Shown here: piece by piece, positions 53,798 to 62,685 of the stretch
How positions within the stretch are numbered: position 1 is the stretch's first letter
Layout of the letters: every line of letters begins with the position of its first letter
From: Robinsoniella peoriensis
Lineage (GTDB): Bacteria > Bacillota > Clostridia > Lachnospirales > Lachnospiraceae
Direction of reading: 5' to 3'
Length of the DNA stretch: 64,000 nt
NCBI RefSeq assembly: GCF_000797495.1
Contig: NZ_JTGN01000002.1
Location: 62,001-126,000 of the forward strand
Notes under the pieces: model-generated
The model's input: only the letters and a program-made list of their open reading frames with translations
Database searches by the model: none
What the model was told of the DNA's origin: nothing
Program-made: the position numbers and the translations under genes

Positions 53798-55165
53798 TTG
53801 AAAAGTGCAATAAAATCCAGTAAACAAGATATGACAGAGGGAAAAATTATAAAAGGAATTCTTCTGTTTTCCATTCCGCTTCTAATTGGGAATCTGTTTC
53901 AGCAGTTATATAATACAGTGGATTCTATCATCGCGGGGAATTTCATTGGGAAAGAAGCGCTTGCAGCAGTTGGTTCCAGCAATTCTTTAATCAATTTAAT
54001 TGTGGGATTATTTATGGGAATCGCAACGGGTGCCGGAGTAGTAATCTCCCAGTACTATGGGGCAAGGGCGGAAAAGGGAATGCAGGAGGCCGTACATACT
54101 TCTATTACCATCAGTATCATTGGCGGAATCGTTCTGACCGGAGTGGGAGTCGTTTTATCCCCTCAGATATTAGTTGCTATGGGAACCCCGCAGGAGGTCA
54201 TGGACAAATCAATCACATATCTGCGCATTTTCTTCTGTGGTTCCGTATTTAACATACTTTACAATATGGGGGCGGGTATTTTAAGAGGTGTGGGGGATTC
54301 AAAACGTCCCTTATATTATTTGTGTGTTTCATCGGTAGTCAATATTATCCTGGATATTATTTTTGTAGTGGTATTTCATATGGGAGTTGCAGGAACTGCT
54401 TGGGCAACTGTTATATCCCAGGTTGTATCTGCATTTATGGTTGTTCGTGCTTTAATGCGGGATGATGATATCTACCGCCTGCATCTGAAGAAACTTGGTA
54501 TCAGCAGAATCATGCTGAAACGCGTGTTAATGATGGGAATTCCTAGTGGTATACAAAATGCCATTATATCTTTCTCCAATGTAGTTGTTCAGGCGAATAT
54601 TAACAGCTTCGGAGCAGATGCAATGGCAGGCTGTAGTTCTTATATGAAAATAGATGGTTTTGTAATACTTCCAATCATGAGCTTTGGAATGGCGGCAATG
54701 ACCTTTACCGGGCAGAATGTAGGCGCCGGTAAACGGGAACGTGTGAAAAAAGGTGCAGCAAATACGCTGATGATCGGTCTCACATACACTGTGGCTGTCA
54801 CCATACTGCTGTTGTTATTCGGTCAAATTCCCCTTCGGGTATTTTCATCAGATGTAGCGGTAAACCAGAATGGTTACCTGATGCTGCGGACGGTGGCACC
54901 TTTTTACGTAACACTGACCGTAGCACAGGTAATGACAGGCGTGTTTCGGGGAGCAGGCAAAGCAGTAACATCTATGCTTCTGATGGTAGGAAGTATGGTA
55001 GGAATCAGGATGTTGTGGGTAAATATCATGGTTTTATTTTATCCGGATCTGGAAACAGTACTCTGGGGATATCCGGTTTCCTGGGTCTTTGCCATGCTCG
55101 GAGTAATCCTGTACGCCTGGAAGGGAAAATGGCTTCCGGAACAGGGGGTTTCGAATACGCTCTAG
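53798..55165 (+). CDS. MATE-family multidrug efflux transporter
   Basis: 455 aa, twelve membrane helices in two repeats (GILLFSIPLLIGNLFQQLYN opening repeat one, VLMMGIPSGIQNAIISFSN opening repeat two). TTG start at 53798 after GGGAAGGGAG; an in-frame ATG at 53831 would remove 11 residues. It exports drugs or metabolites in exchange for Na+ or H+. Its TAG shares bases with the stop codon of the convergent kinase gene. Confidence 0.92.
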   Translation: MKSAIKSSKQDMTEGKIIKGILLFSIPLLIGNLFQQLYNTVDSIIAGNFIGKEALAAVGSSNSLINLIVGLFMGIATGAGVVISQYYGARAEKGMQEAVHTSITISIIGGIVLTGVGVVLSPQILVAMGTPQEVMDKSITYLRIFFCGSVFNILYNMGAGILRGVGDSKRPLYYLCVSSVVNIILDIIFVVVFHMGVAGTAWATVISQVVSAFMVVRALMRDDDIYRLHLKKLGISRIMLKRVLMMGIPSGIQNAIISFSNVVVQANINSFGADAMAGCSSYMKIDGFVILPIMSFGMAAMTFTGQNVGAGKRERVKKGAANTLMIGLTYTVAVTILLLLFGQIPLRVFSSDVAVNQNGYLMLRTVAPFYVTLTVAQVMTGVFRGAGKAVTSMLLMVGSMVGIRMLWVNIMVLFYPDLETVLWGYPVSWVFAMLGVILYAWKGKWLPEQGVSNTL

Positions 55166-56205
55166 CGATCCATTTCCGTCTGGATGGAGGAATGATGTCC
55201 CTGAATAATTCGTTCTATCTCAGCCAGGTCAGAAGATGGAAGATCGCCTGGAATCGTATTTTTGGTGGAGCTGGTAGCATTTCCGTATTCAAGAGCAGCC
55301 CGGCAGTCGAAGCTGTGGGCTAAAAGTCCATAAAGTACACCGGAGATATACGCATCGCCACTGCCAATTCTGTCTACAACCTCAATGTTTTCATAAGGTT
55401 TTTCTTCGTAATATGCATCCTCCTTAGCGTTATAGATCACAGATCCAAAAGTGTGAATCTTCGGACTGTGTACAATACGCTGGGTAGATGCGACGATGGA
55501 AATTGGATAGTCCCTGGTAAAGGATTTCATAATATCCCTGATGGAACCTTCTTTTAAAAATGTAAGCTTGGCAGTATCCTCCGAACAAAAGAATATATCA
55601 ACGTATGGCAGGATCTGTTCTATACAGTCTCTGGCCTGGGAACCACTCCACAGGTTGGCACGGAAATTCACATCAAAAGAGATCAGAGAGCCGGCTGCTT
55701 TGAACCGCTTCATCATTTCAATGGCAGTACGGCAGGTACCTTCGCTAAGTGCCAGAGTGATCCCGCTGGTGTGAAAGCAACGGGTGGACTGATATAAAGA
55801 ATCCGGATAATCATCAATGGAAATTTTATTTATAGAGGTGTTCATTCTGTCGTAAACAATACCGGGCTTGCGTGGATATGCGCCGTATTCATAATAATAA
55901 ATCCCAAGTCTGGCATCTCTGCTTTCGTCATAAGTCAGATAATCATCACTGACTCCGCAGAAACGAACGTGATTCTTAGCAAAGGAACCAATGGTGTTTG
56001 AGGGGAGTTTTGATATAATTCCTGTTCGAAGCCCCAGAAGAGATGCCCCTGAAACCACATTTAATTCTGCGCCTCCCATTTGTTTTAAAAACGTATCACC
56101 TCTGGAAAGGCGTTCATTTCCAAGCGGCGAAAGTCTCAGCAGCAGCTCACCCAGTGCCAGTAAATCAAAATCTTTTTTTACTTCAGAAAAATTCTCACAT
56201 AACAT
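55162..56205 (-). CDS. kdgK: 2-keto-3-deoxygluconate kinase (PfkB family)
   Basis: 347 aa. PfkB fold with N-terminal GELLLRLSP and KQMGGAELNVVSGASLLG, the KDG-kinase motif YYYEYGAYPRKPGIVYDR, and C-terminal VDRIGSGDAYISGVLYGL with the catalytic Asp. It phosphorylates KDG, the product of UxaA, to KDPG, so it completes the hexuronate branch although encoded about 8 kb away. KDPG aldolase is not in the window. The divergent neighbour is an IclR regulator, with a 19-bp palindrome between. Confidence 0.88.
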   Translation of the reverse strand: MLCENFSEVKKDFDLLALGELLLRLSPLGNERLSRGDTFLKQMGGAELNVVSGASLLGLRTGIISKLPSNTIGSFAKNHVRFCGVSDDYLTYDESRDARLGIYYYEYGAYPRKPGIVYDRMNTSINKISIDDYPDSLYQSTRCFHTSGITLALSEGTCRTAIEMMKRFKAAGSLISFDVNFRANLWSGSQARDCIEQILPYVDIFFCSEDTAKLTFLKEGSIRDIMKSFTRDYPISIVASTQRIVHSPKIHTFGSVIYNAKEDAYYEEKPYENIEVVDRIGSGDAYISGVLYGLLAHSFDCRAALEYGNATSSTKNTIPGDLPSSDLAEIERIIQGHHSSIQTEMDR

Positions 56206-56266
56206 CTTGTAATCCCCCTTGCTAAATTTATCATATATTTTCTATTTAAACTTCAATGTTTCATAA

Positions 56267-56285
56267 TGTAAAACATAGTTTTACA
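56267..56285. promoter_or_regulatory. 19-bp palindrome, candidate IclR/KdgR-type operator
   Basis: TGTAAAACATAGTTTTACA has perfect 8-bp arms around ATA. It lies 62 bp upstream of the KDG-kinase start codon and about 280 bp before the divergent IclR gene. A second imperfect dyad, ATGTTT/AAACAT (56257-56277), overlaps it. IclR-family regulators of KDG metabolism bind dyads of this size. Confidence 0.65.
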
Positions 56286-56386
56286 AAATAAAACCGTTAA
56301 AATAATTTTAGCCAGAATCACTTGAAATGTCAATAGGTAAATAACTTTTATATTGCGAACCCATATCATTAATGTTAAAATATATT

Positions 56387-56476
56387 AGAGCGTGTTTTAA
56401 AATTGATTTTATCAAGAGGTACGATCCGTTTTTTAGGGAGTGCTTAATGATGAAATGAATTTTAAGACACGCTCAA
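56387..56476. repeat. Complete 90-bp inverted-repeat element (family B)
   Basis: GAGCGTGTTTTAAAATT (56389-56405) and AATTTTAAGACACGCTC (56458-56474) are inverted repeats with one mismatch around about 50 bp of non-coding sequence. Same ends as at 8598 and 34643. MITE-like size; no obvious target duplication. Confidence 0.65.
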
Positions 56477-56564
56477 GTAGTCCATAAAGTCTGAATCTTG
56501 AAGTAAAGATTTAATATAAACATTTATAGTATCTGCAGTATGCCTGCAGCGAATGGAGGATATC

Positions 56565-57356
56565 ATGAGTGAAGAACAGAAAAACCCTATACAGTCAGCG
56601 GACCGGATATTTATGGTGATGGAAACGTTAGCCGGAACGGGGCCAATTGGACTGGTTGATTTGAGTACCCGTATCGGACTCCATAAGAGTACGGTCCACA
56701 GATTGTTGTTGTCTTTGATTTGCATGGGATACGTAGCCCAGGATGAGAATAATAAATACCGCCTTACTTATAAATTAATGGAAATATCCAGCAGGGCCCT
56801 TGCCGGCATGGACGAGGTGACAATTGCACACCCTTATCTGGAGAAGCTGGCAAATGAGTGCAGGGAGACGGTGCATCTGGTAGAGTGCAGAGGCTGCGAG
56901 GTCGTATATATAGACAAGGTCACACCTATCATACGGAATGACAGTGCGATCCGGATGGCATCTCAGATAGGGTTATCCAGGCCAATGTATTCCTCCGGGG
57001 TGGGAAAAGCCATTTTAGCGCAGCTTCCGGAAGAGGAAGTGAAGTTTATATGGGAAAACAGTATCATTGAAAAGAAGACAGAATATACCATTATTTCATC
57101 AGAAGATCTCATGGATGAATTAAAGAAAATCCGTGAACGGGGATATGCCCTGGATAATGAGGAAAATGAAATCGGTGTGCGCTGTATTGCGGCCTGCATT
57201 TTCGACTACCGGGGAAAAGTTAAGAACGCATTTAGTATTTCGGCACCAGCCATAAAAATGACAGATGCCAGAATTGACGAGCTGGCGGAAAAGGTTTTGG
57301 GAGTAAGGGAACAGTTATCACGGGAGTTTGGCTATCGGGAGTCAACTAATGGTTGA
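56565..57356 (+). CDS. IclR-family regulator, probably of KDG metabolism
   Basis: 263 aa from the ATG at 56565, which has TGGAGGA 4-5 bp upstream; the ATG at 56553 overlaps that ribosome site. The N-terminal winged helix is GLVDLSTRIGLHKSTVHRLL and the C-terminal IclR sensor domain has VHLVECRGCEVVYIDKV, MYSSGVGKAILA and GVRCIAACIFDYRG. Divergent from KDG kinase, which makes it a KdgR-type candidate; the palindrome at 56267 is its likely site. The effector, perhaps KDG, is an inference. Confidence 0.88.
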   Translation: MSEEQKNPIQSADRIFMVMETLAGTGPIGLVDLSTRIGLHKSTVHRLLLSLICMGYVAQDENNKYRLTYKLMEISSRALAGMDEVTIAHPYLEKLANECRETVHLVECRGCEVVYIDKVTPIIRNDSAIRMASQIGLSRPMYSSGVGKAILAQLPEEEVKFIWENSIIEKKTEYTIISSEDLMDELKKIRERGYALDNEENEIGVRCIAACIFDYRGKVKNAFSISAPAIKMTDARIDELAEKVLGVREQLSREFGYRESTNG

Positions 57357-57386
57357 CTAATGAAAAATTTGACAACTTCATATCCA

Positions 57387-57433
57387 TTGTAATTTTGAAT
57401 CACCTCCATTATACTACGTGTATGGAGGTGATT
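57387..57433 (+). promoter_or_regulatory. Promoter inside an SD-sequestering hairpin before the XRE gene
   Basis: AATCACCTCCAT (57398-57409) pairs perfectly with ATGGAGGTGATT (57422-57433), burying the GGAGGTG ribosome site of the XRE gene. The 12-nt loop holds TATACT (57410-57415), the -10 of a promoter with TTGTAA at 57387 and a 17-bp spacer. Transcripts from it should start near 57421 and lack the left arm. Read-through from the IclR gene would form the hairpin, which, followed by TTTTT, also acts as a terminator. Confidence 0.7.
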
Positions 57434-57436
57434 TTT

Positions 57437-58555
57437 ATGAGAGAAATTAATATCGCGTCTATCCTGGTTGGGAAAAGAAAAGAAAAAGGGATCACCCAGG
57501 ATGAGCTTGCAGGATATTTGGGCGTGTCAAAAGCAGCCATATCAAAATGGGAAACCGGACAGAGTTATCCGGATATTACATTACTTCCCCTTTTAGCTGC
57601 TTATTTTAATATTAGTATAGATGACCTGATTGACTATAAACCCCAGATGGTGAAGGAGGATATACGCAGATTGTATGTAAAGTTATGCAAGGATTTTTCA
57701 GAAAAGCCATTTGATAAAGTGTTAGCAGAGTGTGAAAAGATTATTAAAAAATACTATGCCTGCCCTGCCCTTCTGGTGGAGATGGGGAGTTTGCTGGTCA
57801 ATCATAATATGTTGGCGGACTCACCGGAAAAAAGCCGGAAGGTACTGGTAATGGTAAGAGATCTTATGATTCATGTAAGAGAAGAAACCAATGATGAGTA
57901 TCTGCTCGGAGTATCTGTTTATATGGAGGCAGGCTGTGAATTGTACTTAGATAACCCAAGTGCAGCAATGATTTTATTAGAAGACTGCAACCGGCCAAAG
58001 GCTTCACCGGAAGTCATCCTGGCATCTGCATTGGACCGCCTGGGGAAAAAGGATAAGGCAATAGAAGTACTTCAAACGATGATATATCAGAATATTCTGC
58101 TGGCGCTTGCAGGATTTGGAAATCTGATAATCGAATATGCAGACCGTGAAGAAAAGGTGGATATGTGGATGCATAGTTTTACTCAGATTGCAGAATCAAT
58201 GGGGCTTCTGGAGATGCACCCGGGAGGTCTGGCACCGATGTATCTTCTGGCTGCAGAAGCATATGCATCCCATGGACAGGAGCAGAAAGCACTGGTTATG
58301 CTTCAGAAATACACCGATATTTTCACCGGAGATATATTTCCGCTGAAGCTTCAGGGAAACAAGTATTTTGATCAGATGGAAAATTGGTTTGATATGCTGG
58401 GGCTGGGTACGAATATGCCAAGGTGTGAGTCTGTAGTAAAGGACAGTCTGATGGAATCGGTAGAAAAGAATCCCCGGCTTGCACCTCTTTTTGAAACAGA
58501 TGAATTTAAACATATTGTTCATCAGCTGAGATTAAAGCTTTTAAAACAATCGTAA
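57437..58555 (+). CDS. XRE-family regulator with TPR-like C-terminus
   Basis: 372 aa from the ATG at 57437, 6 bp after GGAGGTG; the frame back to 57353 overlaps the hairpin and the IclR end. The N-terminal Cro/C1 helix-turn-helix (ASILVGKRKEKGITQDELAG, KAAISKWETGQSYPDITLL) is followed by a helical, TPR-like region to the end. First gene of a group with a PLDc_N protein and a two-component ABC exporter, which it probably controls. Confidence 0.87.
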   Translation: MREINIASILVGKRKEKGITQDELAGYLGVSKAAISKWETGQSYPDITLLPLLAAYFNISIDDLIDYKPQMVKEDIRRLYVKLCKDFSEKPFDKVLAECEKIIKKYYACPALLVEMGSLLVNHNMLADSPEKSRKVLVMVRDLMIHVREETNDEYLLGVSVYMEAGCELYLDNPSAAMILLEDCNRPKASPEVILASALDRLGKKDKAIEVLQTMIYQNILLALAGFGNLIIEYADREEKVDMWMHSFTQIAESMGLLEMHPGGLAPMYLLAAEAYASHGQEQKALVMLQKYTDIFTGDIFPLKLQGNKYFDQMENWFDMLGLGTNMPRCESVVKDSLMESVEKNPRLAPLFETDEFKHIVHQLRLKLLKQS

Positions 58556-58619
58556 CTAGTTTATCTTTACGCGATATCCGGAGCCGTATCAGGAATGCTC
58601 CGGTCAGGAGGAGAATAAC

Positions 58620-58820
58620 ATGAAAGAATTAATGGAGTTTCTGCCGTTTTTGATACCGGTAATTATAGCAGAGCTGGCACTGGCAATCACAGCGCTTATC
58701 CATGTGCTGCGACATCCCCACTACCGTTTTGGAAATAAGGTCATATGGGCAGTTGTTGTACTAATTGTTCAGTTTATCGGACCAATATTGTATTTTACCA
58801 TAGGCAGAGGTGAAGAATAA
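58620..58820 (+). CDS. Small PLDc_N-type membrane protein
   Basis: 66 aa, two membrane helices (IPVIIAELALAITALIHVL and WAVVVLIVQFIGPILYFTIG) joined by RHPHYRFGNK, and ending GRGEE. This is the isolated N-terminal transmembrane unit found in phospholipase D-like proteins and often next to bacitracin-type ABC exporters. Function unknown. Its TAA overlaps the ATG of the ATPase gene (TAATG), so the three genes are co-translated. Confidence 0.82.
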   Translation: MKELMEFLPFLIPVIIAELALAITALIHVLRHPHYRFGNKVIWAVVVLIVQFIGPILYFTIGRGEE

Positions 58821-59737
58821 TGGACATTTTAGAGGTTAAAAACTTAAAGAAAAGTTTTAACGGCCATGCAGTCATCAGGGATCTCAGCTTTCAGGTACCC
58901 GAGCATAGTGTGTTTGGATTCCTTGGGGAAAATGGTGCCGGGAAAACAACCACAATGAAAATGATTCTGGGACTGCTGCAGCCGGATGCAGGAGAGATAC
59001 GGATAGCCGGAAACCGGGTTTCCTATGGAGAAACAAAAACAAACCGCATGATCGGTTATCTGCCTGATGTACCGGAGTTTTATAATTATATGAGGGCAAA
59101 AGAATATCTGAAACTCTGCGGCGAAGTGTCAGGAATGCCAGCCAAGAAGATTCTGGAGAAGAGCGGGGAATTATTGGAAATCGTAGGATTAAAAGATGTA
59201 AAGCAGAAAATCGGCGGTTATTCCAGGGGGATGAAACAGCGTCTGGGAATTGCGCAGGCATTATTAAATGACCCTAAACTGCTGCTGTGTGATGAACCTA
59301 CGTCGGCATTGGACCCCGTTGGGAGAAAAGAAATACTGGATATATTATCGGTAGTTAAATCCCAGATGACGGTGGTGTTCTCCACACATATTTTATCTGA
59401 TGTAGAGCGCATCTGTGACCGGGTTGCAGTTTTGCATGACGGAGAGCTGGCTCTTTGCGGAGGTCTGGAAGAATTAAAATCCGGCCATAAGAGAGATGAA
59501 ATGATTCTGGAATTAATGAATGAGGAAGATGCCAAAAAGGTTCAGGGCATGCTTAGGCTGACAGAAGGAATCACGGATGTTAACCGGTCCCGTCTATCCT
59601 TAACAATTCGGGTACAGGATGTGCAGAAGAGTGGATTTCAAATATTAGCCCTGATTTTAAAAGAGCAGATACAGGTTCTGAAATACGAGGTGCAGGAACC
59701 AAATCTGGAAACCTTATTTATGGAGGTGGTGAAATGA
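58820..59737 (+). CDS. ABC exporter ATP-binding protein (BcrA/CcmA type)
   Basis: 305 aa. Walker A GENGAGKTT, Q-loop, signature YSRGMKQRLG (an SRGMKQR variant of LSGGQ), Walker B LLLCDEPTSALDP and the switch His in VVFSTHILSDVE. The C-terminal 80 residues form the extra domain of ABC-2 exporters for peptides, antibiotics or lipids. Overlaps the permease start by 4 bp (ATGA). Confidence 0.93.
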   Translation: MDILEVKNLKKSFNGHAVIRDLSFQVPEHSVFGFLGENGAGKTTTMKMILGLLQPDAGEIRIAGNRVSYGETKTNRMIGYLPDVPEFYNYMRAKEYLKLCGEVSGMPAKKILEKSGELLEIVGLKDVKQKIGGYSRGMKQRLGIAQALLNDPKLLLCDEPTSALDPVGRKEILDILSVVKSQMTVVFSTHILSDVERICDRVAVLHDGELALCGGLEELKSGHKRDEMILELMNEEDAKKVQGMLRLTEGITDVNRSRLSLTIRVQDVQKSGFQILALILKEQIQVLKYEVQEPNLETLFMEVVK

Positions 59738-60498
59738 AAGGATATATAGCTTTTCTGAAAAAAGAGTGGTTGGAGCAGCTTAGAACCTATCGTCTTTTCA
59801 TCCTCATAATCGTATTTTTTATATTTGGAATGATGAATCCCCTGACTGCGAAACTGACACCGCTGCTGTTAGAAAATTTTGCTGTTGAAGGCATGAAGAT
59901 TACAATGCCGGATCCAACGGCAATGGATTCGTATATGCAGTTTTTCAAAAATAATACCTCTATGGGACTCATTGCTCTGATATTGGTATTCAGCGGGATT
60001 CTATCCAGTGAACTGTCGAAAGGAACATTGATCAATATCCTTACCAAAGGCCTTTCCAGAAATGCTGTCATTATGGCAAAATTCACATCCGCGGCGTTCA
60101 TCTGGACGATATGCCTGGCACTTTGTTTTGTCACAACGTATGGATATACGGAGTATTTATTTCAACAGAATGATATTTATCATCTTTGGTTTGCAGTTTT
60201 GTGTTTATGGCTGTTTGGTATATTTCTGCTGACACTCCTGCTCCTGATTTCTACAGTAGGCAAGAACAGTTATACCAGCCTTATGGGGGTAGGTGCAGTT
60301 GTTGTAATCTTATTTATGTTAAATATGCTGCCGGTTCTACAAAAATATAATCCGATACTCCTGATTTCAAATAATGTAGGAATGCTTGTTTCAGAATACC
60401 AGATTGCAGATGCAATGGCAGCGGTGGGAGTTACAGCAGGATTAAGCATTGTATTTTTAGGTGGAGCTGTGATGATATTTCGTAAAAAGAGGATTTAA
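59734..60498 (+). CDS. ABC-2 type exporter permease
   Basis: 254 aa, about six membrane helices (LFILIIVFFIFGMMNPL, SMGLIALILVFSGILSSELS, ICLALCFVTTYGYTEYLF, LWLFGIFLLTLLLLIST). SELSKGTLINILTKGLSR is the ABC-2 loop motif after helix 2. Partner of the preceding ATPase. Substrate unknown. Confidence 0.9.
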   Translation: MKGYIAFLKKEWLEQLRTYRLFILIIVFFIFGMMNPLTAKLTPLLLENFAVEGMKITMPDPTAMDSYMQFFKNNTSMGLIALILVFSGILSSELSKGTLINILTKGLSRNAVIMAKFTSAAFIWTICLALCFVTTYGYTEYLFQQNDIYHLWFAVLCLWLFGIFLLTLLLLISTVGKNSYTSLMGVGAVVVILFMLNMLPVLQKYNPILLISNNVGMLVSEYQIADAMAAVGVTAGLSIVFLGGAVMIFRKKRI

Positions 60499-60549
60499 GT
60501 GAAAGAGAGCCTCTTGTAATTTAGCTTAATAGTGTATGAGGAACGTTTT

Positions 60550-60585
60550 AGAGCAAAGATGATTTTCCGTCTTTGCTCTTTTTTT
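60550..60585 (+). terminator. Strong terminator after the ABC exporter
   Basis: AGAGCAAAGA pairs perfectly with TCTTTGCTCT (10 bp), followed by a run of seven Ts. Confidence 0.92.
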
Positions 60586-60706
60586 ACGGAATTGTTAAAA
60601 ATATTGTCGATTCATGACGTAGACCAGGAATCAGATAGAGAGTATAATAATCTTGTCAACCGATTAATAGAATTAAGGGATGGAAGATATAAGGCGGGGT
60701 GATAGA

Positions 60707-61357
60707 ATGCAGATAAAGAAGAAGTTTGATCAAAGCTGCAAAATCATCTTCTGGTTTGGTGTCTGTTTCTTCATTTCAGAGTGCATCAAACAGATTTTGC
60801 TGATAACCGTAATAAATGATGGAAGCTACAGCTGGCGGTATTTCCCGTTTCAGTTATGCAGCCTGCCTATGTATTTATGCCTGATTCTGCCCTTTCTCAA
60901 AAATAAAAAAGCATACATCCATTTTTTAATGGATATCAATCTGTTGGGAGGCATATTTGCATTTGCAGACACCTCCGGCATGTGCTATCCCCTTTTCATA
61001 CTGACACTGCACTCCATCTGCTGGCATCTGGTATTAATTACACTGGGCATTTACACAGGAATTCGATATTCTTCAAAATTGACAGTGCGTGACTATTTTG
61101 GCGTTATAAAAATATTCGTCATCACTGCAGTTATTGCTGAAATAATCAATACAGTAGTATCGAAACTGTTCACAAATGAGATCGACATGTTTTATATCAA
61201 TCCATACAGGCAATTTTCCCAGGTTGTATTTCGAGATCTGGAAGGTTTTATGCCAAATTCACTTGTGATTGTGGTTTATATGGCAGCAATTATACTGGGG
61301 GGATTTCTGATTCATCTGGTGTGGATTGCTGTGGGTAAGGGGAGGAAGGGAAAGTAG
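60707..61357 (+). CDS. YwaF/TMEM164-type integral membrane protein
   Basis: 216 aa from the ATG at 60707 (GGCGGGGTGAT upstream); the ATG at 60680 has its ribosome site too close. Six to seven membrane helices with FPFQLCSLPMYLCL and GMCYPLFILTLHSICWH, the conserved His-containing pattern of the YwaF family. Function unknown. Stands alone between two terminators. Confidence 0.8.
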   Translation: MQIKKKFDQSCKIIFWFGVCFFISECIKQILLITVINDGSYSWRYFPFQLCSLPMYLCLILPFLKNKKAYIHFLMDINLLGGIFAFADTSGMCYPLFILTLHSICWHLVLITLGIYTGIRYSSKLTVRDYFGVIKIFVITAVIAEIINTVVSKLFTNEIDMFYINPYRQFSQVVFRDLEGFMPNSLVIVVYMAAIILGGFLIHLVWIAVGKGRKGK

Positions 61358-61424
61358 GGGATGTCAAAGATACAACCTTACTCCCGACAATCTTACGAAA
61401 GGGTAGGAACATGGCTGAATATAT

Positions 61425-61480
61425 AAAAATAAAAAGGCAAGCATTCGGTACACACAGAATACTTGTCGTTTTATTTTATC
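61425..61480. terminator. Bidirectional terminator between YwaF-like and alcohol dehydrogenase genes
   Basis: GGCAAGCATTC (61436-61446) pairs with GAATACTTGTC (61457-61467). A-rich on the left and TTTTATTTT on the right give U-tracts in both directions. Confidence 0.75.
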
Positions 61481-61529
61481 TATTCGTGATAGTAAGTAAT
61501 AATATACCATAGATATACATAAGTATGAT

Positions 61530-62597
61530 TTACTCAAACATCCCCCACATAACATCTTCGTCTACAGGAAATGGGCAATTTGCCAGTTTCCCCTGATTGG
61601 ATAACATGCCATTCACGGCGGCTTTTTTGAGGTCATCGCTGATCATAACGCTGCCTAAAACTTGATTGACATAAGAAGTAAATGCGTCTGTGTCCGGGAA
61701 ATTTAAAAGTGACAGGATTTCGCTTTGATAATTTTTTGCAGCCCTTAAGTAAGCAGGGAGGAAGGAGCCAACGGCTTTTCCGTGAGGTACCCCTGTCTCA
61801 TAGGTTGGATAGTAACTGAGTCCGTGGGGAAGTGAAGTTCCGGTATGGGTAATTGCCATGCCTGCAAGTGTAGAAGCATTTAACAGTGATTCATAGTCAG
61901 CATCACATGCCGGCTTACCCAGAAGGACATCTTTAACAGAAGACCAGAGATGCATCCCTTCTTTACAAAGCATTTTACTGTAGAAAGTTGCATTGTTATT
62001 GATATAGCTTTCCATAAAATGTCCCAAAGCATCGATGGAAGTAGATGCAAGTACGGAAGGTGGAAGGTTCTTTAAATAGTTAGGATCGCACAGAGCCAAA
62101 ACCGGGAAGATACGATGAGATATGCTGGATTTTGTCCGCTTCCTGTGAATGGTTAGTATGGCATAAGGAGTCGCTTCTGATCCCGTACCACATGTAGTAG
62201 GAACAGATACGACAGGATAAGCATCATCTGAGCCTTTCTCATACAGATAATCTTCTGTTTTATCTATTTGTTTCATCATAAGGGAAATAGCTTTGGCTGC
62301 GTCCAGCGGTGAACCGCCGCCTATTCCAATGACAAAGTCAGCACCAGACTCATTTCCGAAGTCCCGTGCTTCCATAACGGTTTCAATGGAAGGATTTTCT
62401 TCAATACGGTCAAATATCTCATAAGATATTCCTTCCTTTGAGAGAGTATCCTGAATATCAGCCAGGGATCCGTTTTCTTTTGAAGAGCGTCTTCCAGTTA
62501 CAATAAGAGCTTTTTTGCCGAGGGTTGACAAATCCTTAGCATGGTTCCGGACACAATTACTTTCACAATAAATTTTTGTTGGCATATAAAAATACAT
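61530..62597 (-). CDS. Iron-containing alcohol dehydrogenase
   Basis: 355 aa. NAD(P)-binding GIGGGSPLDAAKAISL and VSVPTTCGTGSEATPYA, then metal-site motifs STSIDALGHFMESY and THTGTSLPHGLSYYPTYETG...VPHG. Slightly shorter than the usual 380-390 residues. It reduces aldehydes or oxidises alcohols, and in sugar fermenters often handles propanediol or lactaldehyde; rhamnose breakdown yields lactaldehyde, but the substrate cannot be read. AGGAGG lies 8 bp before the start. Confidence 0.92.
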   Translation of the reverse strand: MYFYMPTKIYCESNCVRNHAKDLSTLGKKALIVTGRRSSKENGSLADIQDTLSKEGISYEIFDRIEENPSIETVMEARDFGNESGADFVIGIGGGSPLDAAKAISLMMKQIDKTEDYLYEKGSDDAYPVVSVPTTCGTGSEATPYAILTIHRKRTKSSISHRIFPVLALCDPNYLKNLPPSVLASTSIDALGHFMESYINNNATFYSKMLCKEGMHLWSSVKDVLLGKPACDADYESLLNASTLAGMAITHTGTSLPHGLSYYPTYETGVPHGKAVGSFLPAYLRAAKNYQSEILSLLNFPDTDAFTSYVNQVLGSVMISDDLKKAAVNGMLSNQGKLANCPFPVDEDVMWGMFE

Positions 62598-62685
62598 TTC
62601 CTGATCCTCCTATGGTACAATAATTTTTATTCTATCACAAAAATATCATTACGAACAGGATCTGCGGTAATGAATTTTTAAACAT

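Noticed and set aside
57353..57436. N-terminal extension of the XRE regulator
   Set aside because: This stretch contains the promoter and hairpin, and the helix-turn-helix domain starts at 57437 with a strong ribosome site.
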